A stretch of DNA of 64,000 nucleotides. Origin: Adiantum capillus-veneris (Eukaryota; Streptophyta; Polypodiopsida; Polypodiales; Pteridaceae). Position numbers and translations under genes: made by a program. Location: positions 81,919,912 through 81,983,911 of the forward strand of contig CM043963.1 of the NCBI GenBank assembly GCA_014529385.2, written 5' to 3'. A model generated the notes under the pieces. It made no database searches. It was not told the origin of the DNA and saw only the letters and a list, made by a program, of their open reading frames with translations. Shown piece by piece: positions 45,641 through 58,055 of this stretch (positions are counted from its first letter, which is position 1; each line of letters opens with the position of its first letter).

Positions 45641-47600
45641 TTATACCGTTAATTTTTCTTTGGCTTGTGAGGGCTTGGGAAGCTTGGTAGAGCTTAGGAG
45701 AGCTTGACAGTAGAGCTCTTTTTGTTCCTGGCTTGGTGGGATTACTGGTGTAGATGATACAGGGATCACACCCTTAGGTTTTTTAACTTGTGGCTCTAGT
45801 AAAGCTTGGGCTGTTCGAATCGTTTTCTTGCACATTCAAGCCTGTTCTTTTCTAGTTCCGCATATGGATATTTCATCCACCTCTGTTCTTGGGTTTGGTT
45901 GTTTTTGAGCCGTGTTTCATAGTCTTTTAGGAGGTTGTCTAAATGCTCATTAACCTTCTCGACCAACACTGATCCTCTCGAACTAGCACTTTTTGGCTCA
46001 CTTTTCGTTGATGGTTCTGTTGGAGGTTGAGATGCCTCTGCAAGAGAAGATGCAACCCTTTCCTCATGTTGTCTTATCTTCTCTTCAGCTTGGGTAGGCT
46101 TCTCAGCTAAGGATTTCTGCTCTCGTTCCTTACGTGATTTCATCCTAGCCTTTCTAGCTTTCCAACTATTTTTTTTGCTCTTGGTTTTTTGACTAGTTGC
46201 GTTGGTCTTTGGCTCACCCATCTCTAGACTCGTGTCAGTTTTTGTTTTCTCTGTCTCTCGGTTCTCAGCAGCTTCCTTTTGAGCTTGTGCTATCGTAACT
46301 ACTTAAACAAATAGAATGTTTTCATTTTCCGAGCTACTAGGTAGCTGAACGATTCTTGAGACATTCGTTGTGCGATCTTGGTTTGGGTTTTTGGACTCGG
46401 CGAGTATCAAGTGAATGATGCCACAATCAAGAAAATAGGAATTTACTTGAGCGATCTCCATTTGAGGACATTGTTTGACCACGTGATTGTCATGGCTTTT
46501 GTGACACTCTGGTTGAGGAGCTTCTTCTTGTAGTTTCTCTAGGCTATAAGCAGGCTCTGACCTAGCTAATCCTTGATTCACAATGAACCGCAATGTCCTT
46601 TTGTCCATCTCATACCTTCTTTCTTCAAGTTGAAACGCAAGAGGTAGAGGTTGTACCGGCCTCACCATTCCATGTGTTTCTCTCATCTTTTGTCACTTCG
46701 AAGGGCAGTACCCACTTTGGTTGTTATAATAAATTGGAGCTGGTACTAGCGTTTTTTTATGAGATGCTTTCATCATCTGCATGTATCTCATGTCTATAGG
46801 AATTCTAGCACTTGGCATTGGAGGTTCTTTTCCTAAGACAAGTTGTGGCCTTGAAACTCCTACTGGACCTGGAGGAGGCGCTACTGAAACATGTTGTACA
46901 TATCTTTCCCTAGCATATTCCATGCCATAGTAACACTCTTATCTCATATGGTTTGTCTATTTTCTCTCAATTTCGCACCATAGAGGTTCTTGGAGGTCAA
47001 ATTTGACTAGAGAAGCAAGTCTTTGAGCTTATCCTTCTATAAGCTTCATTTGCTCACTAGATACCCCTGGATTTAATGTGTATTGGATTCTTGGTGAATC
47101 ACTCCTTTGAGAAGATGTGTCACTCTCACTCTCAGTATTATATCTCTCAAGGTTCTACTCTGATTTGGATAGGAGTAAGTTATAGAGGAAGGTGATGGTA
47201 CATATGGTCCTTGAGGAGGCATGTCTGCCCTCTCTGTGATAATTTCATCTCTCATTATCTCTCTAGAAGGGAATCCAGGTGGCTCCCTTTTTGGAATTCT
47301 CATAGGAATTCTTGTGCTTAGTGGAGATATCTGTGGTCCTTCATTGACCAAATGTCCACCTCTATACAAGTCATGTTCTATGGTTGCATCTGGGTACAAC
47401 TATGGTGGATAGATTGGCATTTCAGCACTTCCAACTTGGCTTGTCATACCTCTGGTCATATCTACAAGACTATTGGTAGAGTGGCTTTCCATCTTGATGA
47501 TCTTAGCTTTCTTTATGTCAAGCCCACTCAACACTTTCAAGATAGTCCTTAATAAGCACCTTTGGCCCTTGATCAGGTCCCTGACCCTTTTGGTCTTTGG
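45641..47600 (-). pseudogene. gag-like frames of a minus-strand gypsy element
   Basis: Successive minus-strand frames (47399-47073, 46923-46693, 46686-46303, 46221-45796, 45835-45641) read as one decayed protein: a proline-rich segment (PPGFPSREIMRDEI), APPPGPVGVSRPQLVLG, a segment CHKSHDNHVVKQCPQME that could be a modified zinc knuckle, a Lys/Glu-rich helix, and an STPVIPPSQEQKE tail. They follow the LTR-B primer site and leader, which is where gag belongs. No protease, RT or integrase follows, so the element looks non-autonomous. The gag call rests on position and composition, not on a recognised capsid motif. Confidence 0.45.
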
Positions 47601-47639
47601 AAACTAGTTCTGGGTACCCTAAAATTTTGGAATTAGGAA

Positions 47640-50100
47640 ACCTGGGAGCTTTTCTCCTGGCTATACCTAACTCAATTTGGAGTTTCTATCAAAAGCTAGA
47701 GCAGTTTTGGTAAACTGCACTTGAAACAACACTCAAAACAGTTTCAAGATCAAGGATTTTTTCTTGTATCTTGACCAAATGTGACCAAATTTGTTGAAAC
47801 TTGGTCACTAGGCTTACTTTATAGTGCTTAACACTTCTAGGAGCTCACTATGAGTTTTCACCTTCAAAATGGGACTAGAGACGTTATACGCGTATAAAGT
47901 CTTTTTTCTCAAAATGAAGAATTTTTTGCAGATTTGTGCTTGGAATGGTGTGCTTATACACCCTATATAGTCAAAATTTCAAAAAATGTTCAAAATCACC
48001 CAAAACACTTCATACGCGTATAAAGTCTTTTGTGTCAAAATGAAGTGATTTTTGTTCCAGTGATTCCTTATCACTCAAGCAACTCTCAGCAAGTTTCAAA
48101 AATTCAATTTGGACATTTTTTGAGCAAGTTAGACCAATACAAGCGTGAATCTGTAGTTTTTTGTCTTTTGCTCTTTGCAAGCCCAAATGAGCTCCAAATT
48201 CTATGAAATTTTGGCTAGGGACTTCTTTTATGCTCTAGGACACTAAGGTATACTCAAATGTCAGTTTTGACCCAGATCTGGCCTATGAGACATCATACGC
48301 GTATGAAATATTTTGGCTCACAATTCACTTATATATCTACCCAAGGTACTCCTTGATGCATACAACAAGAATATGTGATTACAACAAATTTGGGATGTCA
48401 AAATTGCTCAAAATCACCTCCTTTTTATCTTTATAGTCTTGTATCTGCAAAGCCTTTGTACATATGAAAGTATGTGCCCAAATGAGATGAAATTTTGCAA
48501 GCAAGCCTAACACATCATTTCCCAACCCCCTATGTGGTCAAAATTGAAATTTGACTTTCAGATTTGGCCTTGAGACTTCATATGCATATAAAGTCTATGT
48601 GCTCAGAATTGGACAAAATTTGATTTGTGAGCTTGTCTTGTTGTGCTCAACACTATGGTATGCTCAGATCTCAATTTTGGTCTTTAAAAGTGCCCTTTAG
48701 ACTTCATTCGTGTATGATGTCTAACTGGTTAGAATGAAGTGAGTTTTACTCTAGAGGTTCCTCATTGTACTGGCAACTCAAAGCAAGTTTCAAAATTGAA
48801 TTTTAACACTTTTTGGGCAAGTTATGGCCAATACAACCAAGTGATGGCATAGATGAGTCTTATGGTCTTTTCAAGCCCAAAAGTGATCCAAGATTGATGA
48901 AATTTGGTCACTATGCTTTCTAGATGCTGTATATCAAGGGTACGCTAAGTTGCAACTTTTGACCCTTGATCTGGCCTCTAAGACTTCATACGTGTATAAA
49001 GTCTTTTGCTCAGATTTTAGTTCTGTTTCTACCAGAGGTGCCCTTTAGTGTGTAGAACTAGAGTATGTGCTCACAACAAAATTTGGATGTCAAATTTGCT
49101 CAAAATCATCAGTTTTACAAGGAAATCCTCTAGAAGAGTAAAATCCTCCTAACTCTCAGTCTATTTGTCCAAATGACATGAGATTTGGTGGGTGTGCTCA
49201 ACACAACATGCAGACCATGGGTATAATGTCAAAACTTTATTTTTGCTGCTAGAATCACCCTTTAGACATCATACGCGTATGATGTCTACTGATAGATTTT
49301 TGGCAAGAACTCATGCACATGCATCCCCAAGTGTCTAGCACTGGTTTTCAATCATGTCTACCAATTTTCATGCAAAACTGAGCTCAGAGTCACAAGTTTT
49401 CCTTTTCCCCGTTTCAGACACTCCATCTTTTGCCTTTTGGGTGTGTTTAGAGTTGGTCAAAACTCTAGTCTCAATATGTACTAAGGGTAAAACCCCCCTT
49501 CTGAACACACTGGTGCAGTCAAATTTTTGAAATTTGGTCTCCAAATACCCCTTGAGACTTTATATGCATATAAAGTCCAAGTTTACAAAATTGTAGATTT
49601 TGTACACAGAACCCTTGCACATGCTCTTTTATAAACTCAGCACCAAACAGTCATGAAAAAATGTCAACAGAACTCTTTTTATTGCACTTTTACCTCAAAA
49701 GCAGATTTTTTTGTGATTTTAAATGCAAACAAGCACTTAGGCAAATAGATCAATGATGAATAGCTCTAGATCAGAATCAGATCACTGACCTGAAGCTACT
49801 CCTACAAATCATATGGGGTTTTTCATCTATCAGTAGAAAAATGCTTCAATGCCACACACGAACTAGCAAACGCTTTTATCACCTCACAAACCACTCGACC
49901 ACCACAACAACTCTAATCTACAAATCCTAACTAAACCTACCTAGTCACTGACCCTCGGCAAGACACACGCTCCCTGGCTATCCACTTGATCTAAGAATAA
50001 CCTCTTCCGGATCACTTAAGAAAAATGCTTTCTTTAGCCGGAACTAAAGCAAGTAGCCATCACACGAGTGTTAGTAGAAATACCTACCTAAGTCCTTGTA
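47640..50100 (-). other. 2.5-kb leader carrying eight spaced palindromes
   Basis: No coding frame. Eight palindromic motifs of 12-24 bp are centred near 47890, 48016, 48299, 48584, 48710, 48992, 49275 and 49566. Examples: 49264-49287 is a perfect 24-bp palindrome (half-site AGACATCATACG) and 49556-49577 a perfect 22-bp palindrome (half-site GACTTTATATG). Others keep one or two mismatches. The intervening sequence is also diverged repeat (for example CTCAAAATGAAG and AAATTTGGTCAC variants). It lies between the primer site (50101-50118) and the gag-like frames. Confidence 0.8.
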
Positions 50101-50118
50101 TCCCCAGCAACGGCGCCA
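50101..50118 (-). other. primer-binding site of the LTR-B element (tRNA-Asp type)
   Basis: On the minus strand TGGCGCCGTTGCTGGGGA, one base from the LTR end CAACA. It matches the plant Ty3/gypsy site complementary to the tRNA-Asp 3' end, with one T-for-C difference that still allows a G:U pair. This shows that 50120-50707 is a 5' LTR. Confidence 0.88.
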
Positions 50119-50119
50119 C

Positions 50120-50707
50120 TGTTGCGGGAGCAAATCACACCATCCATAAAGTGCATGCAACACAACCTAGATCAACATAATGTCAATCGAGGACACAAAT
50201 GACACAATAGGCACACGGAGGAAATCTCTTTAGCTTGTTAGGCTGAGACCATCCTACACATACAACACTCTGGAAGGCCAACTAAACCACAACCTAGAGT
50301 CTCACTGCTCTCAACTACACCACCTACCCACATACACACAAACGGAAGGAAACCCATCAAATCATAACAGAATCGTACGAAACTTAAGGAACACCATCCC
50401 CTCACTAGAATACACCTGTCCCTAAGCCTCTACACTCAAAACCCTAGCTCTAGACCCATCTGCAAAAAACGCGTATAAGGACAGAGCCGAATTCTAAAAG
50501 TGTCCAAAATTGAAATCTATGAGTACTTATGCGTAGCTTTTGTCGCTACGATTCTAACAACTACTTGCAGGCAGAAAACAGACATCGTCTGATACACTTA
50601 CGGCCACTAGTAGCTCGTAGATGCGTGAGCGCATATGCTCCATTCCGCGAGGAATGCTTGGCGTTGTCGCATAGCTCTTGTCGAGGCTAGCTTAATGGTG
50701 CACTACA
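50120..50707 (-). mobile_element. LTR-B, uninterrupted minus-strand 5' LTR
   Basis: 588 bp, read on the minus strand from TGTAGTGCACC to CGCAACA. It is homologous to 4613-4906 plus 13361-13599 and shows the site where gypsy-A inserted in the other copy (about 50430). No 3' LTR of this element was found between 38 and 50 kb, so the element is truncated or rearranged. Confidence 0.82.
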
Positions 50708-50714
50708 TCAATGA

Positions 50715-51650
50715 TGTCTATTTGCGATCTTTGTCATCATCTCTTATATGACTTCTGCCCTCCTGTTGACTATTGTGTTCACTTGTGCTATCATGTCTAC
50801 CATTACCACTACTTCCATGTTGTTTGTCTTCTTTCAACTTAGCCCCATGCTCACACCCTTTTTGCAGATCTTTGATTCTCCCTCTATCATCAAGGTCAGA
50901 AAGCCTGTGTAGTCCTTTTTTGCAGTCTTGCTTTTAGAGGGAAGAATAGCATGAATATTGGTGAGCAAACTTTTGACAAATTATTCACAAATCTCAGCTC
51001 CATAACCTTACCACACCTCTCAATCTCTCTTTGCAACATCTTTTGCATTAGCAATCATACATGTGGCAATTTGGGACACATGCACAACCCCTTCCTTTTG
51101 ATCATAAAAGTCTGCATGTTGCACAAATTAGCCATGATCCATGACAAGTGAAGCACTAGCTTGGTAGTGGCATTGACACATGAAACCCCATCATCCTGAT
51201 CCCTCCTACTCCACTCTCTATGCTTGTCATTGTCATCACTTCCAACATATTTATTATATATATCCCTACAATCATCATGCTCTTTGTGAATCCTACAACC
51301 ACTGCATCCATGTGGCTATGATCCCTTCCATATTCAAATTTCATCCACTCTATCGTGGTCTCTTCATCTTTTATACTTCTATTATGCCTACTCCAATCTC
51401 CATCACCCCTTACTCTTTCGTACCTTCTCTCATGTCGATCATGTCTATCATGATCTTGAACATTGTGTTGATTGTGTCTGCAACAATCTTCATCATCATC
51501 CTTTATGGGACTTCTACCAACATTTCAAGTGTCAATATTCAATTCTGATATCATGCCTACCATCACCACTACTTATGTGTTGTTTCTCTTCTTTCAACTT
51601 AGCCTCATGCTCAAGATCCTTTTGTTGTTGGTATGTGGTAGGACATTGTC
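50715..51650 (-). pseudogene. PRP22: PRP22/DHX8 N-terminal fragments in scrambled order
   Basis: Minus strand, high to low. First, AKLKEEKQHISSGDGRHD and an Asp/His/Arg-rich tract (about 51620-51390). Second, part of the S1 domain (VMDHG-stop-FVQ, then EGVVHVSQIATCMIANAKDV, about 51145-51015). Third, in the same frame, YGAEICE-stop-FVKSLLTN then IHAILPSKSK (about 50995-50930), the N-terminal PRP22 region that should precede S1. Fourth, GAKLKEDKQHGSSGNGRHD and another Asp/Arg-rich tract (about 50860-50720). The repeated second unit means a tandem duplication with an internal deletion. LTR-B abuts it at 50707. Several stops. Recognised from conserved PRP22 blocks in memory. Confidence 0.7.
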
Positions 51651-53585
<1,935 letters not shown>

Positions 53586-54376
53586 ATGCACCTACAATTT
53601 TGTTGTGTGCTAGAGCACGAGCATATAGGGAGTGCCTCTGTTGACACGAGCACCCATTATCCCTCCACATTAGGCTCTAGGCCCTCAGCAGGAACCCAAG
53701 GCAGTACTACCCAAGACCCCCACCTAGCAGCTAGTGACTCTTTGTCTGACTCAGATGTGATGGAAGGTTATCCTATACAAAACCCTAAGGAAGAAGGACA
53801 CGCATCCATCGGGTTTCACAACCTAGTGCTAGCATGTTTAGCCATTTTATGAAGACATTTAGTAGAGCTACTCACTCTGAACTCGAGGCCAATGAAGCGT
53901 ATGAAGAGGATTCTCTGTTCACATATCAAGTGGACCCCACACCCCCTAAGATTGTCCATGTGGATATTTTGCCTACCTCCTTCAATGCAGGCCCTACCGA
54001 GCTACCTCCCTTGGAAGTTCCCTCTAAAGTACCAACCACGAAAAACAAAACCACGGGGAGCAACATTGCTTCCACCTCACAAGGGACTTCTAACATGTCA
54101 AGTCTAGAAGGGGGTTATTTTTTAATCCTATCTATGATCCTAGGTATCTCCTTCAATGCAGGCCCTACCGAGCTACCTCCCTTGGAAGTTCCCTCTAAAG
54201 TACCAACCACGAAAAACAAAACCACGAGGAGCAACATTGCTTCCACCTCACAAGGGACTTCTAACATGTCAAGTCTAGAAGGGGGTTATTTTTTAATCCT
54301 ATCTATGATCCTAGGTAAGTTTTTTATATTCTCTAGCACTTTCTTTTGTCACCAAATGAAAGCTTATTGTGGTTAA
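53586..54376 (+). pseudogene. unrecognised coding remnant with an in-frame 171-bp duplication
   Basis: 53586-53852 and 53834-54376 are two frames of what looks like one Ser/Thr/Pro-rich, low-complexity protein (SARGSRPSAGTQGSTTQDP-type composition; then HSELEANEAYEEDSLFTYQV). Within the second, 57 codons beginning SFNAGPTELPPLEVPSKVP are repeated exactly in tandem (53977-54147 and 54148-54318; one Gly-to-Arg difference). No domain recognised. Retroelement gag linkers and host disordered regions are both possible. Confidence 0.45.
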
Positions 54377-54379
54377 TAT

Positions 54380-55975
54380 TTGTGTTTTTTTATTAGTTTG
54401 AGGGGATTGATGGTAATTGCTATTTGTGACACCAAAGACGAGGATACATATACACAAGTATTATTTTGGAGATCTCTTAATGATGTGTTGATTCAAGAAG
54501 GCTACCTCCTAATATTTTGTAGGTTTATGGAGATGAGGTTGGAGCAAATTGGGATATTGCATGCAATCTACAATGGATGTCCAAATAACATCATGACTAG
54601 TAGATAAACGTCTTTTCTCCTCCATAGGGAGAAAAGTTTATAGAAACATAGTAACAAATATATACCTAAAGATAGCTTGAGCCTCCACATAGACATGTGT
54701 GAAACTTGGCACAACTCTAGGACAACGAGTTTGGCAACGTGGAAAGCAAAATAATAAGAAGATGGTGGTCATAGAATGTTGCAAGCAAGAGTATCAAGTC
54801 CCTCAAGAGATGGTTCAAGTGGTGGGAGACAAGCATATCTCTCTAGGGTAGCCTTCATTGTGAAGTATGACACAATTACAAACCTGAGTTTGACCTTCTC
54901 TATGTTGTGATTCAGTAATTTAAAGCTTTGTGTGTCTGGGATGTAGATTTCTATGAATCCTTGGAAAAAGGCTCAAATTGCTAGTACAAATGTTTTAGAG
55001 ACCGTTCATGCATCTTGGCTAAGTGGCGAAGATGGTAAAAAAAAAACTTTTGTATGATGCATGTTACATTCAAGATACAAACAACATGGCTATATGATTG
55101 GTAGATACATAGGGCTTGCTCCTAACATGTAAAAACTTTTAGAGAGATCAAAACAAAAGCAAAAACTCCTAGCCCATGCGTGTTGGCTAGTGCCCTCCGA
55201 GGTGGAGTGACGAGGACACCATTTTATGAGCAGCCTATTTTTCATGGAGATAGAGAAACTGTGCAAAGAAAGAATGCTAGAGGGTCTAGGAAACAATGTC
55301 ATAGAAGCCTGTCTATACGATGGAATTCAAACAGTGAAAAGAGCTCAAACAACCAAAAAAGATTTTATTTGAGATGGGCATGGAGACAGAGGGACAAAAA
55401 ATTGATGTGAATGCACCATGATAATAATGAGATAAGAGAGGCCACTATAGACACTATGGGTGGATATGGTTTTGATGATTTTGAGGTTTTTTTTCCAAAG
55501 GGCCATTGGGCAATAAGACGGATGCCTCAAAATGTATTTTGTAAATACTTTAGTGTGGTTGAGGGAAGATATAACTTACAAAGATTAGAGGCAAAAATAG
55601 TGGTCATGATGTGCCACACACTAAAGTTAACACCAAACAAGGATTGGAACCACCAGAATAGCCAACATCTTGGTTTATAGAGAGTGGGAAAAATGTATCA
55701 AAGAAGGAGCATGCCGTTTGGCTTGGGGTAGATTTTGTGATAGGAGTTCCTTTTCTAAAGGTTTTTAAGGAAGGAGAGATAGTTAAAACCTCAAGCAAGC
55801 GTAGAAAAAAGTGGAGATTTGGTGTCTTTAAGGAGGCATGTAGAATCATTGACATAGCATCACATATGGATGCTTGTTTCCTGCAAGAGATAAATTTGGC
55901 ACCTAATCGTTATGCCCTATTTAAGTTCTCAACTCACGATGTACATGATGTGCTTGCGGCTATGGAGCCCTAGTG
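54380..55975 (+). pseudogene. unrecognised coding remnants
   Basis: Frames on the plus strand at 54380-54607, 55180-55410, 55411-55680 and 55737-55973 have coding-like composition. The last reads VPFLKVFKEGEIVKTSSKRR and then KKWRFGVFKEACRIIDIASH. They switch frame repeatedly and share orientation with 53.6-54.4 kb. They may be parts of one decayed gene or transposon protein; I cannot name it. Confidence 0.3.
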
Positions 55976-57235
55976 CACACACCCAGATTTTCAAGGAAGA
56001 AAGAAGGCCAAGAGGCCTTATGTGGCTTGTAAGAATGTATACATTATCTACACACAAATTCTTGGGTTGGATGGTAAGCAACATACTCGCGCCGGGGGGG
56101 GGGGGGCACGTAGAAGGATGTGTGCCTATCACGTGCATTCAATAGTAGGTATTATTTAAATCTATTCTTTTGCACATTTTCACATAAAGAAGGGGGTTGT
56201 TACAAGGATCTTGGAAAAAAATCTACAATTGAATAGAAAAGGGGGTCCCTTTTATTAGTTAAAAAATTACAGATAAGGGGTTTTATAAACAGGCCTTGAA
56301 CGCATGCGATATACAGGTTTTACATAAAGTGTCCCTCTTGAGGCAGCATATGAATATACATCAACCAACACTACATGAAAGAGAGTTCACATTCGTCTTA
56401 AGTAAACCTCAACAATTGATGTCTTTAGACAAGTGGAGAAGAAGGAGCTCTCAATAGCTTGCACAATCTTGAAGCTTGTGCAAGTGTTTTACATTTTGGT
56501 ATGTGATGTGTACACTTTGTGAGGGATGTATTTTTTTGCACTTGTAATAGCTCCTCAATGACATGCTTGTTACCTTGTCTAATGTGAAAATTAAAAACCT
56601 TAATTTTGAGGGTTTTAGTGGAATTTTCTTTGAAATGCTTGTATTGTTTGTAGGCCGTGCAAGTGTGTTTTGAGTATTTAACTATGGCAGGTGCAAATAA
56701 TATATTTTGTGTGGAGGACTTATGTATGACTCTGTAAAAGTGACATGCATGGAATATCAAGTTGTAGTTTACTTTTGTTTTGATAAGCTAATGCTGTTGT
56801 GGTGAAGGAATTGGAATATATATATCATGTTTTAGCCATTTCATTATGCAATACTCTACTTTGAGCATGCAACCTAAAAAGACCTAAACTATGTGAGAAA
56901 GCTCTAAATGAAAAGATTTCAAAAAAATTGCACTCCTGTATGTTGTGCCTTGCTTGGAGCTACATGTTAATATGTTTTGCTGCAACAAGTAATATATACC
57001 TCTACAAGCCATGTGTTCAAAAGAGCGTACAATTGGGTGACGATCACTTCGCCATCTGATTCGCCTTTCTAACAACTAGAAAAGTGCTTTTGGGTGATGA
57101 TATCTACCTTGCCTACAAGCTTTTGGAGGGCAAGTGGACACAGACAAGAGAAGGGGATATGGTGAAGCACATGATTTCAAAGTCCAAGCCACACTTGAAT
57201 AAGGTTTACAACTGGTGCTCACCGGGGTTGAAAAT
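55976..57235. other. no gene recognised; 13-G run at 56094-56106
   Basis: AT-rich DNA with a homopolymer run of 13 G at 56094-56106 and a 111-codon minus frame (56425-56760) of no recognised family. The last bases (57211-57235) are the left flank of the copia-F insertion and carry the ACTGGTGCTCACCGGGG motif that recurs at 63 kb. Confidence 0.5.
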
Positions 57236-57995
57236 GTAAGAAAATAAGACGTAGCTAAATAGATTTTTGAGTAGATTACTTAATGGAGAGAGATAGATTT
57301 CACACACAAGAGATTATAGAGTAGAGAGAGAGAGAGAGTACACACGATATACGTGGTTCACCCAATGTGGGCTACGTCCACGGGAAAGCAGCCACTCAAT
57401 GGCTTTAGCACTTCAAAAGAAGAAGTAGTTTACAAAGGGATTAAACCCTTGATAGAGCTCCCGCCTTGCTTCACTCTCACCACCTCACACTCACCTTGTT
57501 GCATCAACTTCACACTATGACATGTGTGTAGAAATGGCCTCCTTTTATAGGCCAAAAGGGCTACCCTCTCTAATGAGAGACAGCCATGTGTAGCCGCCCT
57601 TGTGCGAATAAGTCCAAATCGGACCCTCCAATCCGCCCATGTGTGGCTGCCCTTGAGAAGACAAGTCCGCTTTTGAATTCGGCCACCGGCCATCGGCCAT
57701 TGACTTCCGACCACCGGCCATCGGCCATTGACTACCGGCCACCAGCCAACCGACCGGTTGTTTTTCGACCACTTTCCGGCTGCCGTCCGGCCATAATATT
57801 CCAGCGAAAAAAAGTCTCGAGGGCCTTCGCCCCCGAGGCCTCTAAAGTTGCCCCTGATTCTTGTCCATGAAAATTTTGGTTTTCGGTGAGTGATTTTCCT
57901 TCATGCACAATGGCTTCTCCTCATAATGGGGGCCTTACAAATGTGCGCTTTTACCACAAAAAATTACAAGGGTAAATCAGGCTCCATACTTAACA
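57236..57995 (-). repeat. copia-F 3' LTR (minus copy)
   Basis: 760 bp. Contains two-plus units of a roughly 28-bp CCGGCCA-rich minisatellite (57682-57750). It is adjoined at 57996-58007 by the polypurine tract CAAGTGGGAGAT (minus strand). Confidence 0.92.
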
Positions 57996-58055
57996 ATCTC
58001 CCACTTGGAGACTGATCTCCAAACCAAACCTGTGACTGCTTTCCATTCTGGCTTC

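Noticed and set aside
57430-57870. Frames rich in Gly/Trp/Arg repeated at 13737-14071, 19637-19959 and 62175-62545
   Set aside because: Frames through the copia-F LTR, driven by the CCGGCCA-rich stretch.
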